DNA of 64,000 bases from Oxalobacteraceae sp. CFBP 13730 (GCA_014841835.1 JACYUQ010000003.1:186001-250000); one strand, 5' to 3'; counted from the first letter of the stretch, positions 48,205 through 56,763 are shown. A program made the numbers and translations. Notes: generated by a model not told the origin, from the letters alone.

Positions 48205-51060
48205 TCACTTCGTCAGAATGAAGCCCTTGAGCTTCGAGAACGCCGTCTCCAGCAGTTCTTTCTGCTGCGCGATGTGCTTGTCGGCATAACCGACCGCAGG
48301 CGACGCCGAGGCGGCGCGGCCGGCGTATGCCAGGCGCTGGCCATCTTCCATGCCTTCGAAGATGTTGTGCTGGATCTGGAACCACGGGCCCTGGTTCTGC
48401 GGCTCGTCCTGTACCCACACCACTTCGCCGGCGTTCGGGAACTTTTTCAGTTCAGCGCCGAACGACTTGTGCGGGAACGGGTACATCTGTTCCATGCGGA
48501 TGATCGCGGTGTCGGTCACGTTGCGCGCCTTGCGTGCATTGACCAGGTCGAAATAGACCTTGCCCGAGCAGACCAGCACGCGCTTGACCTTCGATGCGTC
48601 GATCTTCTCGTCGCATTCGCCGATCACGGTCTGGAAACCGCCCTTGGCCAGGTCGGTCAGCGGCGAACCGGCGTCCTTGTTACGCAGCAGCGACTTCGGC
48701 GTGAAGATCACCAGAGGCTTGCGGAACTGGCGCACCATCTGGCGACGCAGCAGGTGGAAGATCTGGGCTGCGGTCGTTGGCTGGACCACTTGCATATTGT
48801 TGTCTGCGCACAGTTGCAGGAAACGCTCGATACGTGCCGACGAGTGTTCCGGACCCTGGCCTTCGTAGCCGTGTGGCAGCATCATGACCAGGCCCGACGC
48901 GCGGCCCCACTTCACTTCGCCCGAGGCGATGAATTGGTCGATCACGACTTGCGCGCCGTTGACGAAGTCGCCGAACTGGGCTTCCCAGATCGTCAGCGTG
49001 TTCGGTTCGGCGGTCGAGAAACCATACTCAAAGGCGAGCACGGCTTCTTCGGACAGCACCGAGTCGATCACGGTGAAGTTGGCCTGGTTCTCGGACACAT
49101 TGGCCAGTGGCAGGTAGATGCCCTGGTCCCAACGCTCACGGTTCTGGTCGTGCAGCACGGCGTGGCGGTGCACGAACGTGCCGCGGCCCGCATCCTGGCC
49201 CGACAGGCGGATGGCGTAACCCGACGACAACAGCGACGCGTAGGCCAGGTGTTCACCCATGCCCCAGTCGAGGTTGACGTCGCCGCGGCCCATATTGGCA
49301 CGGTCGGCCAGCACCTTGTCGACCAGCGAGTGCGGCTTGAAGCCCTCTGGCGTCGTGGTGATGCGTTGCGCCAGGCGCTTCAGTTCGGTCAGCGGCACGG
49401 CGGTATCAGCCGCATCGGTCCACTTCTTGTTCAGGAACGGCGCCCAGTCGACGGCGTACTTGTTCTTGAAGTTGGTCAGCACCGGATCGACCGTGTGCTT
49501 GCCGGCGTCCATCGCATCGCGGAACGCGGCGACGAGCTTGTCGCCGCCGTCGGCTTCGATGGTGCCCTGCGCTGCCAGCTTTTCGGCGTACAGCTTGCGG
49601 GTGCCCGGGTGCTTGGCGATCTTCTTGTACATCAGCGGCTGGGTCAGCGCTGGCGTATCCTGCTCGTTGTGGCCCAGCTTGCGGTAGCAGATGATGTCGA
49701 CCACGACGTCCTTGCCGAATTCGGCGCGGTAGTCGAGGGCGATCTGGCTGGCCAGCACGACGGCTTCAGGATCGTCGGCGTTCACGTGCAGCACTGGCGC
49801 TTCGATCATCTTGACGACGTCCGAGCAGTACAGCGTCGAGCGCGCATCGCGCGGATCCGACGTCGTGAAACCGATCTGGTTGTTGATGACGATGTGGACC
49901 GTACCGCCCGTACCGTAGCCGCGGGTCTGCGCCAGGTTCAGGGTTTCCATGACCACGCCCTGGCCGGCGAATGCAGCATCGCCGTGCACCAGGATCGGCA
50001 AGACTTCTTTGCCCTTGCGGTCGCCACGGCGTTCCATACGCGCCTTGACCGAACCTTCGACGACCGGGTTGACGATCTCGAGGTGGGAAGGATTGAACGC
50101 CAGCGACAGGTGGACCGGGCCGCCCGGCGTGGTGATGTCGCTCGAGAAGCCCTGGTGGTACTTGACGTCACCGGCTGGCAGGTCGTCGGCGTGCTTGCCT
50201 TCGAATTCTTCGAACAGGTCGGCCGGGCTCTTGCCCAGGGTGTTGACCAGGACGTTCAGGCGGCCGCGGTGGGCCATGCCGATCACGATTTCCTGGACGC
50301 CCTTTTCACCGGCGCGCTGGATGACTTCGTCCATCGACGCGATGAACGATTCGCCACCTTCGAGCGAGAAGCGCTTGGCGCCGACGTACTTGGTGTGCAG
50401 GTAGCGCTCGAGGCCTTCGGCCGCGGTCAGGCGCTCGAGGATGTGTTTTTTCTTTTCAGCCGAGAAGGTCGGGGTCGAACGGATCGATTCCAGACGCTCT
50501 TGCAGCCAGCGCTTTTCGGTCGGGTCGCTGATGTACATGAACTCGGCACCGATCGAGCGGGTGTACGTGTCACGCAGCATGTTCAGGATATCGCGCAGTG
50601 GCGCGGTTTCTTGACCGAAATACGTATTGGTGATGTTGAAGACCGTGTCCATGTCGGACTCGGTGAAGCCGTAGAACGCAGGATCGAGTTCTGGCAGCAG
50701 TGGACGTTCCTGGCGCTGCAGCGGATCCAGGTTGGCCCAGCGCGAACCGAGGTAACGGTAGGCGGCGGTGATCTGGGTCACGGCGACGCGTTTGCGGCCC
50801 AGTTCGGAGTCAGCCGAGGCGACCACGGTGCGGATCGGGCCTTGCTTGGCGCGTTCGGCGAACGACGCAATGACCGATGAATGGACGACGTCAGGACGGT
50901 TCGAGCCATCGACGGCCGGCACGTGCTGCATCTGGTCGAAGTAGGCGCGCCAGTTTTCTGGCACCGACGTCGGATTGTCCAGATAGGCCTCGTACAACTC
51001 TTCCACGTACGGGGCATTGCCGCCGAACAGGTATGAGTTGGCGTTTTGTTGTTGCATCAT
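48205..51060 (-). CDS. odhA: 2-oxoglutarate dehydrogenase E1 component
   Basis: 951-residue thiamine-diphosphate E1 enzyme decarboxylating 2-oxoglutarate in the TCA cycle. The N-terminus YLFGGNAPYVEELYEAYLDN binds E2. Active-site segments are GMAHRGRLNVLVNTLGK, HGDAAFAGQGVVMETLNLA, GTVHIVINNQIGFTTSDPRD and the C-terminal LPHGYEGQGPEHSSARIERF. AAAGGTGAG lies a few bases before the start; ATG 51057 is an alternative. First gene of odhA-odhB-PspC-lpdA. Confidence 0.98.
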   Translation of the reverse strand: MMQQQNANSYLFGGNAPYVEELYEAYLDNPTSVPENWRAYFDQMQHVPAVDGSNRPDVVHSSVIASFAERAKQGPIRTVVASADSELGRKRVAVTQITAAYRYLGSRWANLDPLQRQERPLLPELDPAFYGFTESDMDTVFNITNTYFGQETAPLRDILNMLRDTYTRSIGAEFMYISDPTEKRWLQERLESIRSTPTFSAEKKKHILERLTAAEGLERYLHTKYVGAKRFSLEGGESFIASMDEVIQRAGEKGVQEIVIGMAHRGRLNVLVNTLGKSPADLFEEFEGKHADDLPAGDVKYHQGFSSDITTPGGPVHLSLAFNPSHLEIVNPVVEGSVKARMERRGDRKGKEVLPILVHGDAAFAGQGVVMETLNLAQTRGYGTGGTVHIVINNQIGFTTSDPRDARSTLYCSDVVKMIEAPVLHVNADDPEAVVLASQIALDYRAEFGKDVVVDIICYRKLGHNEQDTPALTQPLMYKKIAKHPGTRKLYAEKLAAQGTIEADGGDKLVAAFRDAMDAGKHTVDPVLTNFKNKYAVDWAPFLNKKWTDAADTAVPLTELKRLAQRITTTPEGFKPHSLVDKVLADRANMGRGDVNLDWGMGEHLAYASLLSSGYAIRLSGQDAGRGTFVHRHAVLHDQNRERWDQGIYLPLANVSENQANFTVIDSVLSEEAVLAFEYGFSTAEPNTLTIWEAQFGDFVNGAQVVIDQFIASGEVKWGRASGLVMMLPHGYEGQGPEHSSARIERFLQLCADNNMQVVQPTTAAQIFHLLRRQMVRQFRKPLVIFTPKSLLRNKDAGSPLTDLAKGGFQTVIGECDEKIDASKVKRVLVCSGKVYFDLVNARKARNVTDTAIIRMEQMYPFPHKSFGAELKKFPNAGEVVWVQDEPQNQGPWFQIQHNIFEGMEDGQRLAYAGRAASASPAVGYADKHIAQQKELLETAFSKLKGFILTK

Positions 51061-51342
51061 TCTTGCTCACCTTTCTTTTCGCGCTTCGCGAGGGTTGGGC
51101 GGGTTATTTAACCTTCCGCGACACGGCCTGACCGTTTAGCGGATTGCACTTCAAGACATCAAGTTGTGGGGGAAGGACTGTTTCAGTACCGATACATGTG
51201 CAAAATCCTGCCTGTTTGCGCTCATGATTGTAACGCATGATCCCATGCGGGGCAGATTACATTCCTAGAATAATTTATTACCAAATGTGTTTTTGAACGC
51301 TCACACCACACCGGCAAATGTGCGGTTGTCGTCAATACCACG
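51061..51342. other. Intergenic region between odhA and the Fur-regulated cluster
   Basis: About 280 bases with no supported gene. It must hold the odhA promoter (minus strand), but I cannot pick convincing -35/-10 elements. The stretch around 51180-51300 is visibly more AT-rich than the surrounding genes. Confidence 0.6.
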
Positions 51343-51371
51343 TTGACCTTGTAAATGATAATCGTTATCAT
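51343..51371 (+). promoter_or_regulatory. Promoter of the PepSY-DUF2271-DUF4198-ApbE-reductase cluster
   Basis: TTGACC (51343-51348) is separated by 17 bases from TATCAT (51366-51371), a reasonable sigma70 promoter. Transcription would start near 51378, at the first ATG of the cluster. The Fur box overlaps the spacer end and the -10. Confidence 0.6.
51356..51370. promoter_or_regulatory. Near-perfect Fur box
   Basis: TGATAATCGTTATCA matches the 7-1-7 Fur consensus TGATAATNATTATCA at 13 of 14 positions and sits in a 21-base palindrome (51353-51373). It covers the predicted -10, so Fur-Fe(II) would block RNA polymerase directly. This marks the downstream genes as iron-repressed. Confidence 0.85.
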
Positions 51372-51378
51372 TTAACGC

Positions 51379-52104
51379 ATGTCCACCTCCGCCCCGTCCC
51401 CTGATGTCGTCCAGCCGGTGTTACCGGCATCGGCCAAAGCAACCAGCACGCCCGCCCCTGTTGCGGGCGGCATGCCCCAGCGCCTCCCGGGTGCGGGCCG
51501 CGCCATGTTCCTCAAGCAGTTGCACCAATGGCACTGGATCAGCTCGGCGATCTGCCTGATGGCGATGCTGCTGTTCAGCTTTACGGGGCTGACGCTGAAC
51601 AACGCGGCGCTGATCAAGGCCACGCCCGAGGTCACGCGCCTGAAAGCCACGCTGCCGGCGCCACTGCTTCCGCAATTCAAGCAGTGGGCCGAAGAACACG
51701 CTGACGCCAAGGTGCCGCTGCCAAGCAGCATCGCCGACTGGACCAACAGCGCATTCCCCGTCGATGTGCGTGGCCAGCGCGCCGAGTGGACCGAGGAAGA
51801 CGCCTACATCGCCCTGCCCCGCCCCGGCGGCGACGCCTGGCTGCGTATCGCCGTCGACGGCAGCGCCGAATTCGAGCGCACCGACCGCGGCTGGATTTCG
51901 TGGCTCAACGACATGCACAAGGGCCGTAACACGGGCGCCGTCTGGAGCTGGTTCATCGACATTTTCTCGATTGCCTGCATCGTGTTCTGCATCACGGGCT
52001 TTTTGATCATGAAATACCACGCGGCCAACCGGCCGTCGACCTGGCCGGTGATCGGCTTCGGCATCGTGCTGCCGGCCGTGCTGGCGTTGTTGTTTGTCCA
52101 CTGA
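51379..52104 (+). CDS. PepSY-associated two-helix membrane protein
   Basis: 241-residue inner-membrane protein. The first 40 residues are Pro/Ala/Ser-rich, followed by LHQWHWISSAICLMAMLLFS as the first membrane helix (about 48-72) with the LH-x-W motif of PepSY-TM proteins. A periplasmic domain (about 80-180) is followed by NDMHKGRNTG and a second helix (about 190-213), then MKYHAANRPS and a third hydrophobic stretch at the C-terminus. Histidines at both helix ends could bind heme b, as in PepSY-type ferric-siderophore reductases. The ATG at 51379 is 5 bases past the Fur palindrome, leaving no ribosome binding site; internal ATGs at 51472 and 51505 are alternatives that keep all helices. Confidence 0.85.
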   Translation: MSTSAPSPDVVQPVLPASAKATSTPAPVAGGMPQRLPGAGRAMFLKQLHQWHWISSAICLMAMLLFSFTGLTLNNAALIKATPEVTRLKATLPAPLLPQFKQWAEEHADAKVPLPSSIADWTNSAFPVDVRGQRAEWTEEDAYIALPRPGGDAWLRIAVDGSAEFERTDRGWISWLNDMHKGRNTGAVWSWFIDIFSIACIVFCITGFLIMKYHAANRPSTWPVIGFGIVLPAVLALLFVH

Positions 52105-52155
52105 AGTTTGCCAACTGAGCGTTCTAACTATTTCCAACCTGAGAGAAGACCAAGA

Positions 52156-52665
52156 ATGAAACTGTCCCACTCGCTCGTCCTGACCCTGCCGCTCGTCTCT
52201 GGCTGGGCCATGGCCGCCGACCTGTCCGTCAAATTCGACCTGCCGCAACTGAACGTGGCCGAATACCACAAGCCGTACGTGGCGATCTGGCTCGAACGCG
52301 CCGACCAGAGCGTCGCGGCCAATCTCGCCGTGCTGTACGACCTGAAAAAGGACGCCGCCGGCGACAAATGGGTCAAGGACCTGCGCACGTGGTGGCGCAA
52401 GGCCGGGCGTGATGCGAAATTCCCGCTCGATGGCGTCAGCGGCGCCACGCGTCCGGCGGGCAGCCAGACGATGAAGTTCGACGGCGCCAAGCACGGCCTC
52501 GACAAACTGCCGGCCGGCGACTACAAGCTGGTCGTGGAAGCAGCGCGTGAAGCGGGCGGGCGTGAACTGGTCAAGGTGCCGTTCACGTGGGCCGGCAAGG
52601 GCAAGGTCTCAGCGAATGCGGCAGGCAAGGAAGAACTGGGCGCCGTCGCCCTCGAGCTCCAATAA
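52156..52665 (+). CDS. DUF2271 exported protein with an ApbE flavinylation motif
   Basis: 169-residue protein with a Sec signal peptide (MKLSHSLVLTLPLVSGWAMA, cleavage near 20/21) and a DUF2271 domain (FDLPQLNVAEYHKPYVAIWL, LRTWWRKAGRD). Residues 92-98 read DGVSGAT, which matches the D-x-x-(S/T)-G-A-(T/S) site where ApbE attaches FMN, so Thr98 is the predicted flavin carrier. It is followed in the same transcript by apbE. The predicted role is a periplasmic one-flavin electron carrier. Start at 52156 is chosen for the signal peptide, with AGAGAAGA upstream. Confidence 0.9.
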   Translation: MKLSHSLVLTLPLVSGWAMAADLSVKFDLPQLNVAEYHKPYVAIWLERADQSVAANLAVLYDLKKDAAGDKWVKDLRTWWRKAGRDAKFPLDGVSGATRPAGSQTMKFDGAKHGLDKLPAGDYKLVVEAAREAGGRELVKVPFTWAGKGKVSANAAGKEELGAVALELQ

Positions 52666-52686
52666 CAACAATCCAGAGAGAATCCC

Positions 52687-53505
52687 ATGCACAACCGTAT
52701 CCTCAAGGGCGCCCTGCTCGGTCTGGCCCTGGCCGGCATGTCGATGAGCGCGCAGGCGCACCGCGGCTGGCTGCTGCCCAGCACGGCCATGGTCGAAGCA
52801 AAGGAACCGTGGGTCACGCTCGACGGCGCGATCTCGGAAGGCCTGTTCGAATTCCACCACGTGCCGCTGCGCCTGGACAATCTGACGATCACGGGGCCCG
52901 ATGGCGTGACGACCAAGACCGAAGGCGCCGTGCTTGGAAAATTCCGCAGCACGATCGACATCCGCCTGCCGAAGGACGGCACCTACCGCCTGGCCATTGT
53001 CAGCAACAACGTGATGGGCAGCTACAAGCTGGGCGGCGAGGTCAAGCGCTTCCGCGGCGTCGAAGGCACACCGGGCGCGCAAGTGCCGGCTGGCGCGACC
53101 GACGTGACCACCAGCACCACGCACACGCGCCTGGAAACCTTCGTCTCGGCCAATGACATGAACGACACGGCGCTCAAGCCAAGCGGCGTCGGCCTCGAAA
53201 TGGTCCCGGTCACCAATCCGTCCGACCTGCGCGCGGGCGAGCCGATCACGTTCCGCTTCCAGCTCGATGGCAAGCCGCTGCCGAACTTCCCGTTCAGCAT
53301 GGTGCCGGGCGCCGTCAAGTACCGCGGCACGCTGGGCGAGCTGCGCTTTACCACTGACGCCAAGGGCGAGGTCAAGTTCACGGTGCCGGAAGCGAATATG
53401 TACTGGCTCTCGGCCAAGTTCCCTCTCGAGACGCAGAAAGGCCCGCCAGCGCCGGGCGCCAAGCGCTATAGCTACACGGCCACGCTCGACGTTCTGCCGC
53501 AGTAA
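52687..53505 (+). CDS. DUF4198 periplasmic protein with mature N-terminal histidine
   Basis: 272-residue protein with a Sec signal peptide ending at SAQA (about residue 24), which would leave His25 as the mature N-terminus (HRGWLLPS). DUF4198 proteins are beta-rich, and some relatives belong to nickel/cobalt uptake loci. A second His pair is in FEFHHVPLRL (57/58). C-terminal beta segments include DLRAGEPITFRFQLDGKPL and VKFTVPEANMYWLSAKFPL. An N-terminal His plus nearby His residues would suit metal binding; this is inference. AGAGAGAAT precedes the ATG. Confidence 0.88.
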   Translation: MHNRILKGALLGLALAGMSMSAQAHRGWLLPSTAMVEAKEPWVTLDGAISEGLFEFHHVPLRLDNLTITGPDGVTTKTEGAVLGKFRSTIDIRLPKDGTYRLAIVSNNVMGSYKLGGEVKRFRGVEGTPGAQVPAGATDVTTSTTHTRLETFVSANDMNDTALKPSGVGLEMVPVTNPSDLRAGEPITFRFQLDGKPLPNFPFSMVPGAVKYRGTLGELRFTTDAKGEVKFTVPEANMYWLSAKFPLETQKGPPAPGAKRYSYTATLDVLPQ

Positions 53506-53520
53506 GGGCACACGGGCTCG

Positions 53521-54528
53521 ATGCGCACCATTCTTGTTCCCCTGAACGTCGACGCGGCCATGCCGCCCGGCGGCAGCACGCTGTTCACCACATCCAGCAC
53601 GTCGATGGGCACGACCTGGTCGGCGCGGCTGATGCTGCCGCCGGGCGCCGATGGCGCCGTGCTCGCCCAAGCGCTGCAAGGCGAGCTGGACGAGATCGTT
53701 GCGCAAATGAGCCATTGGGACGAAGGCTCCCTGCTGTCGCGCTACAACTGCGCGCCGGCCGGCAGCTGGCATGCGCTGCCGCCGCAGTTTTTTGCGGTCG
53801 CCGAGTATGCGCTGCAGATGGCGGCCGACAGCAGCGGGGCTTACGATCCGGCCGCCGGTGCCCTCGTCGATCTGTGGGGCTTCGGCGCCCGCGGGCGCTA
53901 CGACCAGCCGGGGTTCCAGGGACCGCAGGCGGGGCTGGTCGATGCGTTCCTCGCGCGCCGGGGGGAGCGCCAGCCGGTGCTCGACCATGCCGGGCGGCGC
54001 CTGCTGCAACCAGGCGGCGCGATTCTGGATTTTTCGTCGGTCGCTAAAGGATATGCGGTCGATCGCATGGCCGCCTGCCTCGAGGAGCGCAGCGTGCGCC
54101 ATTTCGTCGTTGAAGCGGGCGGCGAATTGCGCGGCGCCGGGGTCAAGCCGGATGGCCAGCCGTGGTGGGTCGAGGTCGAGGGCGTGCCCGATTGCGAGGC
54201 TGTCCGGCAGACGATCGTTGCCCTGCACGGGCTGGCGATCGCCACCTCGGGCGACTACCGGCGCAGCTTTCAATATGGCAAGCGGCGCATGGCGCATACG
54301 CTCGATCCGCGCAGCGGCTACCCGGTCGATCACGACCTCGCCTCGGTTACCGTGCTGGCGCCGACCTGCATGGCGGCTGATGCGCTGTCCACTGCGCTGA
54401 CGGTGCTGGGGCCCGACGACGGGCTGGCGTTTGCGGAACAACGCGGGATTGCGGCGCGCTTTCTCGTGCGCGCCGGAGCCGGCTTGAAAGAAACCACGAC
54501 GGGCGCCTGGCGCCTGATGCTCCAATGA
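53521..54528 (+). CDS. apbE: FAD:protein FMN transferase (ApbE family)
   Basis: 335-residue enzyme that moves FMN from FAD to Thr/Ser of target proteins. Family segments are GAYDPAAGALVDLWGFGARG, LDFSSVAKGYAVDRMA, VEAGGELRGAGVKPDG, HTLDPRSGYPV and the metal-site segment APTCMAADALSTALTVLG. Most family members carry a signal peptide or lipobox; here the N-terminus (MRTILVPLNVDAAMPPGGS) shows neither. Its likely target is the DUF2271 protein two genes upstream. The next gene starts 8 bases after its stop. Confidence 0.93.
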   Translation: MRTILVPLNVDAAMPPGGSTLFTTSSTSMGTTWSARLMLPPGADGAVLAQALQGELDEIVAQMSHWDEGSLLSRYNCAPAGSWHALPPQFFAVAEYALQMAADSSGAYDPAAGALVDLWGFGARGRYDQPGFQGPQAGLVDAFLARRGERQPVLDHAGRRLLQPGGAILDFSSVAKGYAVDRMAACLEERSVRHFVVEAGGELRGAGVKPDGQPWWVEVEGVPDCEAVRQTIVALHGLAIATSGDYRRSFQYGKRRMAHTLDPRSGYPVDHDLASVTVLAPTCMAADALSTALTVLGPDDGLAFAEQRGIAARFLVRAGAGLKETTTGAWRLMLQ

Positions 54529-54535
54529 TGATGCA

Positions 54536-55879
54536 ATGATGTTGACGATCGAACCGCTGCGCTGGGGGAGCGCATTGGCGCTGTCCGGCGCCTATCTTGC
54601 GATGTGCCTGGGAATGTGGCGCATGCATCTGGCCAAGGCGCTCCCCAGTAGCGTGGCCGCCGACTGGCTCGTGGTCTACGCGAGCCAGACCGGCAGCGCA
54701 GAATTTCTGGCCGAGCGGACGGCCGCCACGCTGGCGCTCGGGGGGCTGGACGCACGCGCAGTCTGCATCTCGACGCTCGACCTGCCGACGTTGTCCAGCG
54801 CCAGCCGCATCCTGTTCGTCTGCAGTACCTACGGCGAAGGCGACGCGCCCGATCCCGCCGCGCGCTTTGCCACGCAGACGATGGGCACGGCGCCGGACCT
54901 GTCGCAGCTGCACTTCGGCATGCTGGCCCTGGGCGACATCACGTATACCAACTACTGCGGCTTCGGTCGCGCGCTCGATGCCTGGCTGCGCGAACGCGGC
55001 GCAACGAGCCTGTTCGAGCGGATCGACGTGGACCGCGGCGCGCCAGACGCGCTGGCCGCCTGGCAGCACCACCTGAGCCACCTGGTCGGCACGAGCGACG
55101 CGCCGGACTGGGAAGCGCCCGCCTACGGCGCGTGGCGCATCGCCGAACGCACGCTGCTCAATCCCGGCAGCGCCGGCGCTCCGCTGTACCGCCTTGCGTT
55201 GATGCCGCAGGATGGCGCGCTGCCGGCGTGGGAAGCGGGCGACCTGGCGCAGGTCAGTGCGCCGGCCGACCCGACGCATCCGCGCGAGTATTCGATTGCC
55301 TCGGTACCAGCAGAAGGCCAGCTCACGTTGCTGGTGCGATTGCAGCAGCGTGCCGACGGAACGCCGGGTGCGGCGTCGGGCTGGCTCTGCACGGACGCGC
55401 TCGCGACGGACACGATCCGGCTGCGGGTGCGTGCGCATGCACGCTTCCGGCTGGGCGAGAATGCGCTGCGGCCACTGATCGCCATCGGCAACGGCAGCGG
55501 ACTGGCCGGCCTGCGCGCGCTGCTCAAGGCGCGCATCGACGCTGGCAACCACGACAACTGGCTGCTGTTCGGTGAGCGCAACGCGGCCCACGATTTTTTG
55601 TGCCGGGGCGAACTGGAAGAATGGCGCGACAGCGGCGCCCTTGCGCGGCTCGACCTGGCGTTTTCGCGCGACGGCAGCACGGCGCGTTATGTCCAGCATC
55701 TGGTTGCCGCGCAAAGCGACCTGCTGCGCCAGTGGGTGCGAGATGGCGCGGCGATCTATGTCTGCGGCAGCCTTCAGGGCATGGCTGGTGGCGTGCATGA
55801 TGCACTGGTCGAGGTGCTGGGCGTGGACACGGTCGAGGCCATGATGGGCGATGGGCGCTACCGGCGCGACGTGTACTGA
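54536..55879 (+). CDS. Membrane-anchored flavodoxin/FNR NADPH reductase (CysJ-like)
   Basis: 447-residue diflavin reductase. An N-terminal membrane helix (about 10-28, SALALSGAYLAMCLGMWRMH) with following positive residues places the rest in the cytosol. The flavodoxin domain (about 44-185) has VVYASQTGSAEFLAER and CSTYGEGDAPDPAARF. The FNR domain has the FAD motif REYSIASVP, the NADPH motif IGNGSGLAGLRALLKAR, YVCGSLQGMAGGVHDAL, and a CysJ-like C-terminus RRDVY. It would pass NADPH electrons through FAD and FMN to a membrane partner, probably the PepSY protein. Last gene of the cluster. Confidence 0.93.
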   Translation: MMLTIEPLRWGSALALSGAYLAMCLGMWRMHLAKALPSSVAADWLVVYASQTGSAEFLAERTAATLALGGLDARAVCISTLDLPTLSSASRILFVCSTYGEGDAPDPAARFATQTMGTAPDLSQLHFGMLALGDITYTNYCGFGRALDAWLRERGATSLFERIDVDRGAPDALAAWQHHLSHLVGTSDAPDWEAPAYGAWRIAERTLLNPGSAGAPLYRLALMPQDGALPAWEAGDLAQVSAPADPTHPREYSIASVPAEGQLTLLVRLQQRADGTPGAASGWLCTDALATDTIRLRVRAHARFRLGENALRPLIAIGNGSGLAGLRALLKARIDAGNHDNWLLFGERNAAHDFLCRGELEEWRDSGALARLDLAFSRDGSTARYVQHLVAAQSDLLRQWVRDGAAIYVCGSLQGMAGGVHDALVEVLGVDTVEAMMGDGRYRRDVY

Positions 55880-56047
55880 TGCCCAGATCAAGTTCTATTT
55901 TCTTGTCAGTAACTTCTTTTCAGTTATCACATGCCGAGCATACGGTGACTGAACATAAGTATGGACGGACAATAAAGTCACACATAAAACAATAAAGTTC
56001 GATCCAAAACAATCATATTTGACACAAGAGACCGAGACGGGTCACGT

Positions 56048-56077
56048 AGCCAGGGTCAGGTCTGACATTTGGACACG
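56048..56077 (+). repeat. Dispersed 30-base repeat, locus B copy 1
   Basis: Same core as at 32869 (GGTCAGGTCTGACATT then GGACACG), with CAGGG in place of CGGGG and TTGG in place of TCGG. Confidence 0.9.
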
Positions 56078-56132
56078 AACTCTTCCTTAGCACATTCACC
56101 GATGCGTCTATAAACACTCTTTTTGTTGAGCT

Positions 56133-56161
56133 CGTGTCTGAATGTCAGACCTGACCCTGCT
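56133..56161 (-). repeat. Dispersed repeat, locus B copy 2 (inverted)
   Basis: Inverted partner of the copy at 56048, 55 bases away, one base shorter at its GC end. Confidence 0.88.
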
Positions 56162-56377
56162 CTTGCTGCTCTTGCTGGAGTCGCACAGGCACTTTTGGGA
56201 TGGGAATGCTCCTACCAACATTGTTATAGTTCGCATCGCTGTCTACAACGGCGACGATTCACGTCGAAAGCTCGTCAGAGTTTTTTGGCTTTTATCGACG
56301 TGATCGCTCTCATAATGGAAATAGCTCACGCCACCCAGCCACGGATTACTTGAAGCAGCTTTAGTATCAGCTGAGAT

Positions 56378-56641
56378 TCAAACATCGGAACTTACGCTCA
56401 GCGCTACAAGTCGCGCAACGAGCGGACGCACTATCAAGATGCAAATGAAGGCTGCCGGCATTGCAACGCGGTAGGCGGACATCACGTTCCACAAGTAGTT
56501 GCTGTCGTATCCGAATTCCGTGAATGTAATTACCATGGACATCAGAAATGACATCACTATTGCCATATATAATGCAAATAAATAGGGTGCAAGAAATTTT
56601 GGTAACCTGCGTTCTGCAATCCACGGATTTGAATGATTCAT
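56378..56641 (-). CDS. DUF2798 small membrane protein
   Basis: 87-residue protein with two membrane helices (LFALYMAIVMSFLMSMVITF and VAMPAAFICILIVRPLVARL), the pattern of DUF2798, whose role is unknown. The ATG at 56641 faces the LysR gene, so the pair is divergent and the regulator probably controls it. The codons are less GC-rich than in the core blocks. Confidence 0.75.
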   Translation of the reverse strand: MNHSNPWIAERRLPKFLAPYLFALYMAIVMSFLMSMVITFTEFGYDSNYLWNVMSAYRVAMPAAFICILIVRPLVARLVALSVSSDV

Positions 56642-56763
56642 TGGTATTGACCTATCTAAGATGCAAGAGATAATTCAGGTTATCATTCAGCACTGGCCAA
56701 CAGAAGAGGCCGGCAGCTTAAGTCTTCACCAAGAAAAATTTATGAATGCTTTTAGGGAATGCC

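Larger units (their letters stand above)
55880..56377. other. Gene-free stretch with a repeat pair
   Basis: About 500 AT-richer bases without a supported gene. It contains two copies of the dispersed 30-base repeat in inverted orientation, and AATAAAGT twice near 55970-55998. No terminator with a T-run was found for the upstream cluster. Confidence 0.6.

Noticed and set aside
48274-50880. 868-codon plus-strand frame opposite odhA
   Set aside because: Antisense of a certain E1 gene; no protein-like domains.
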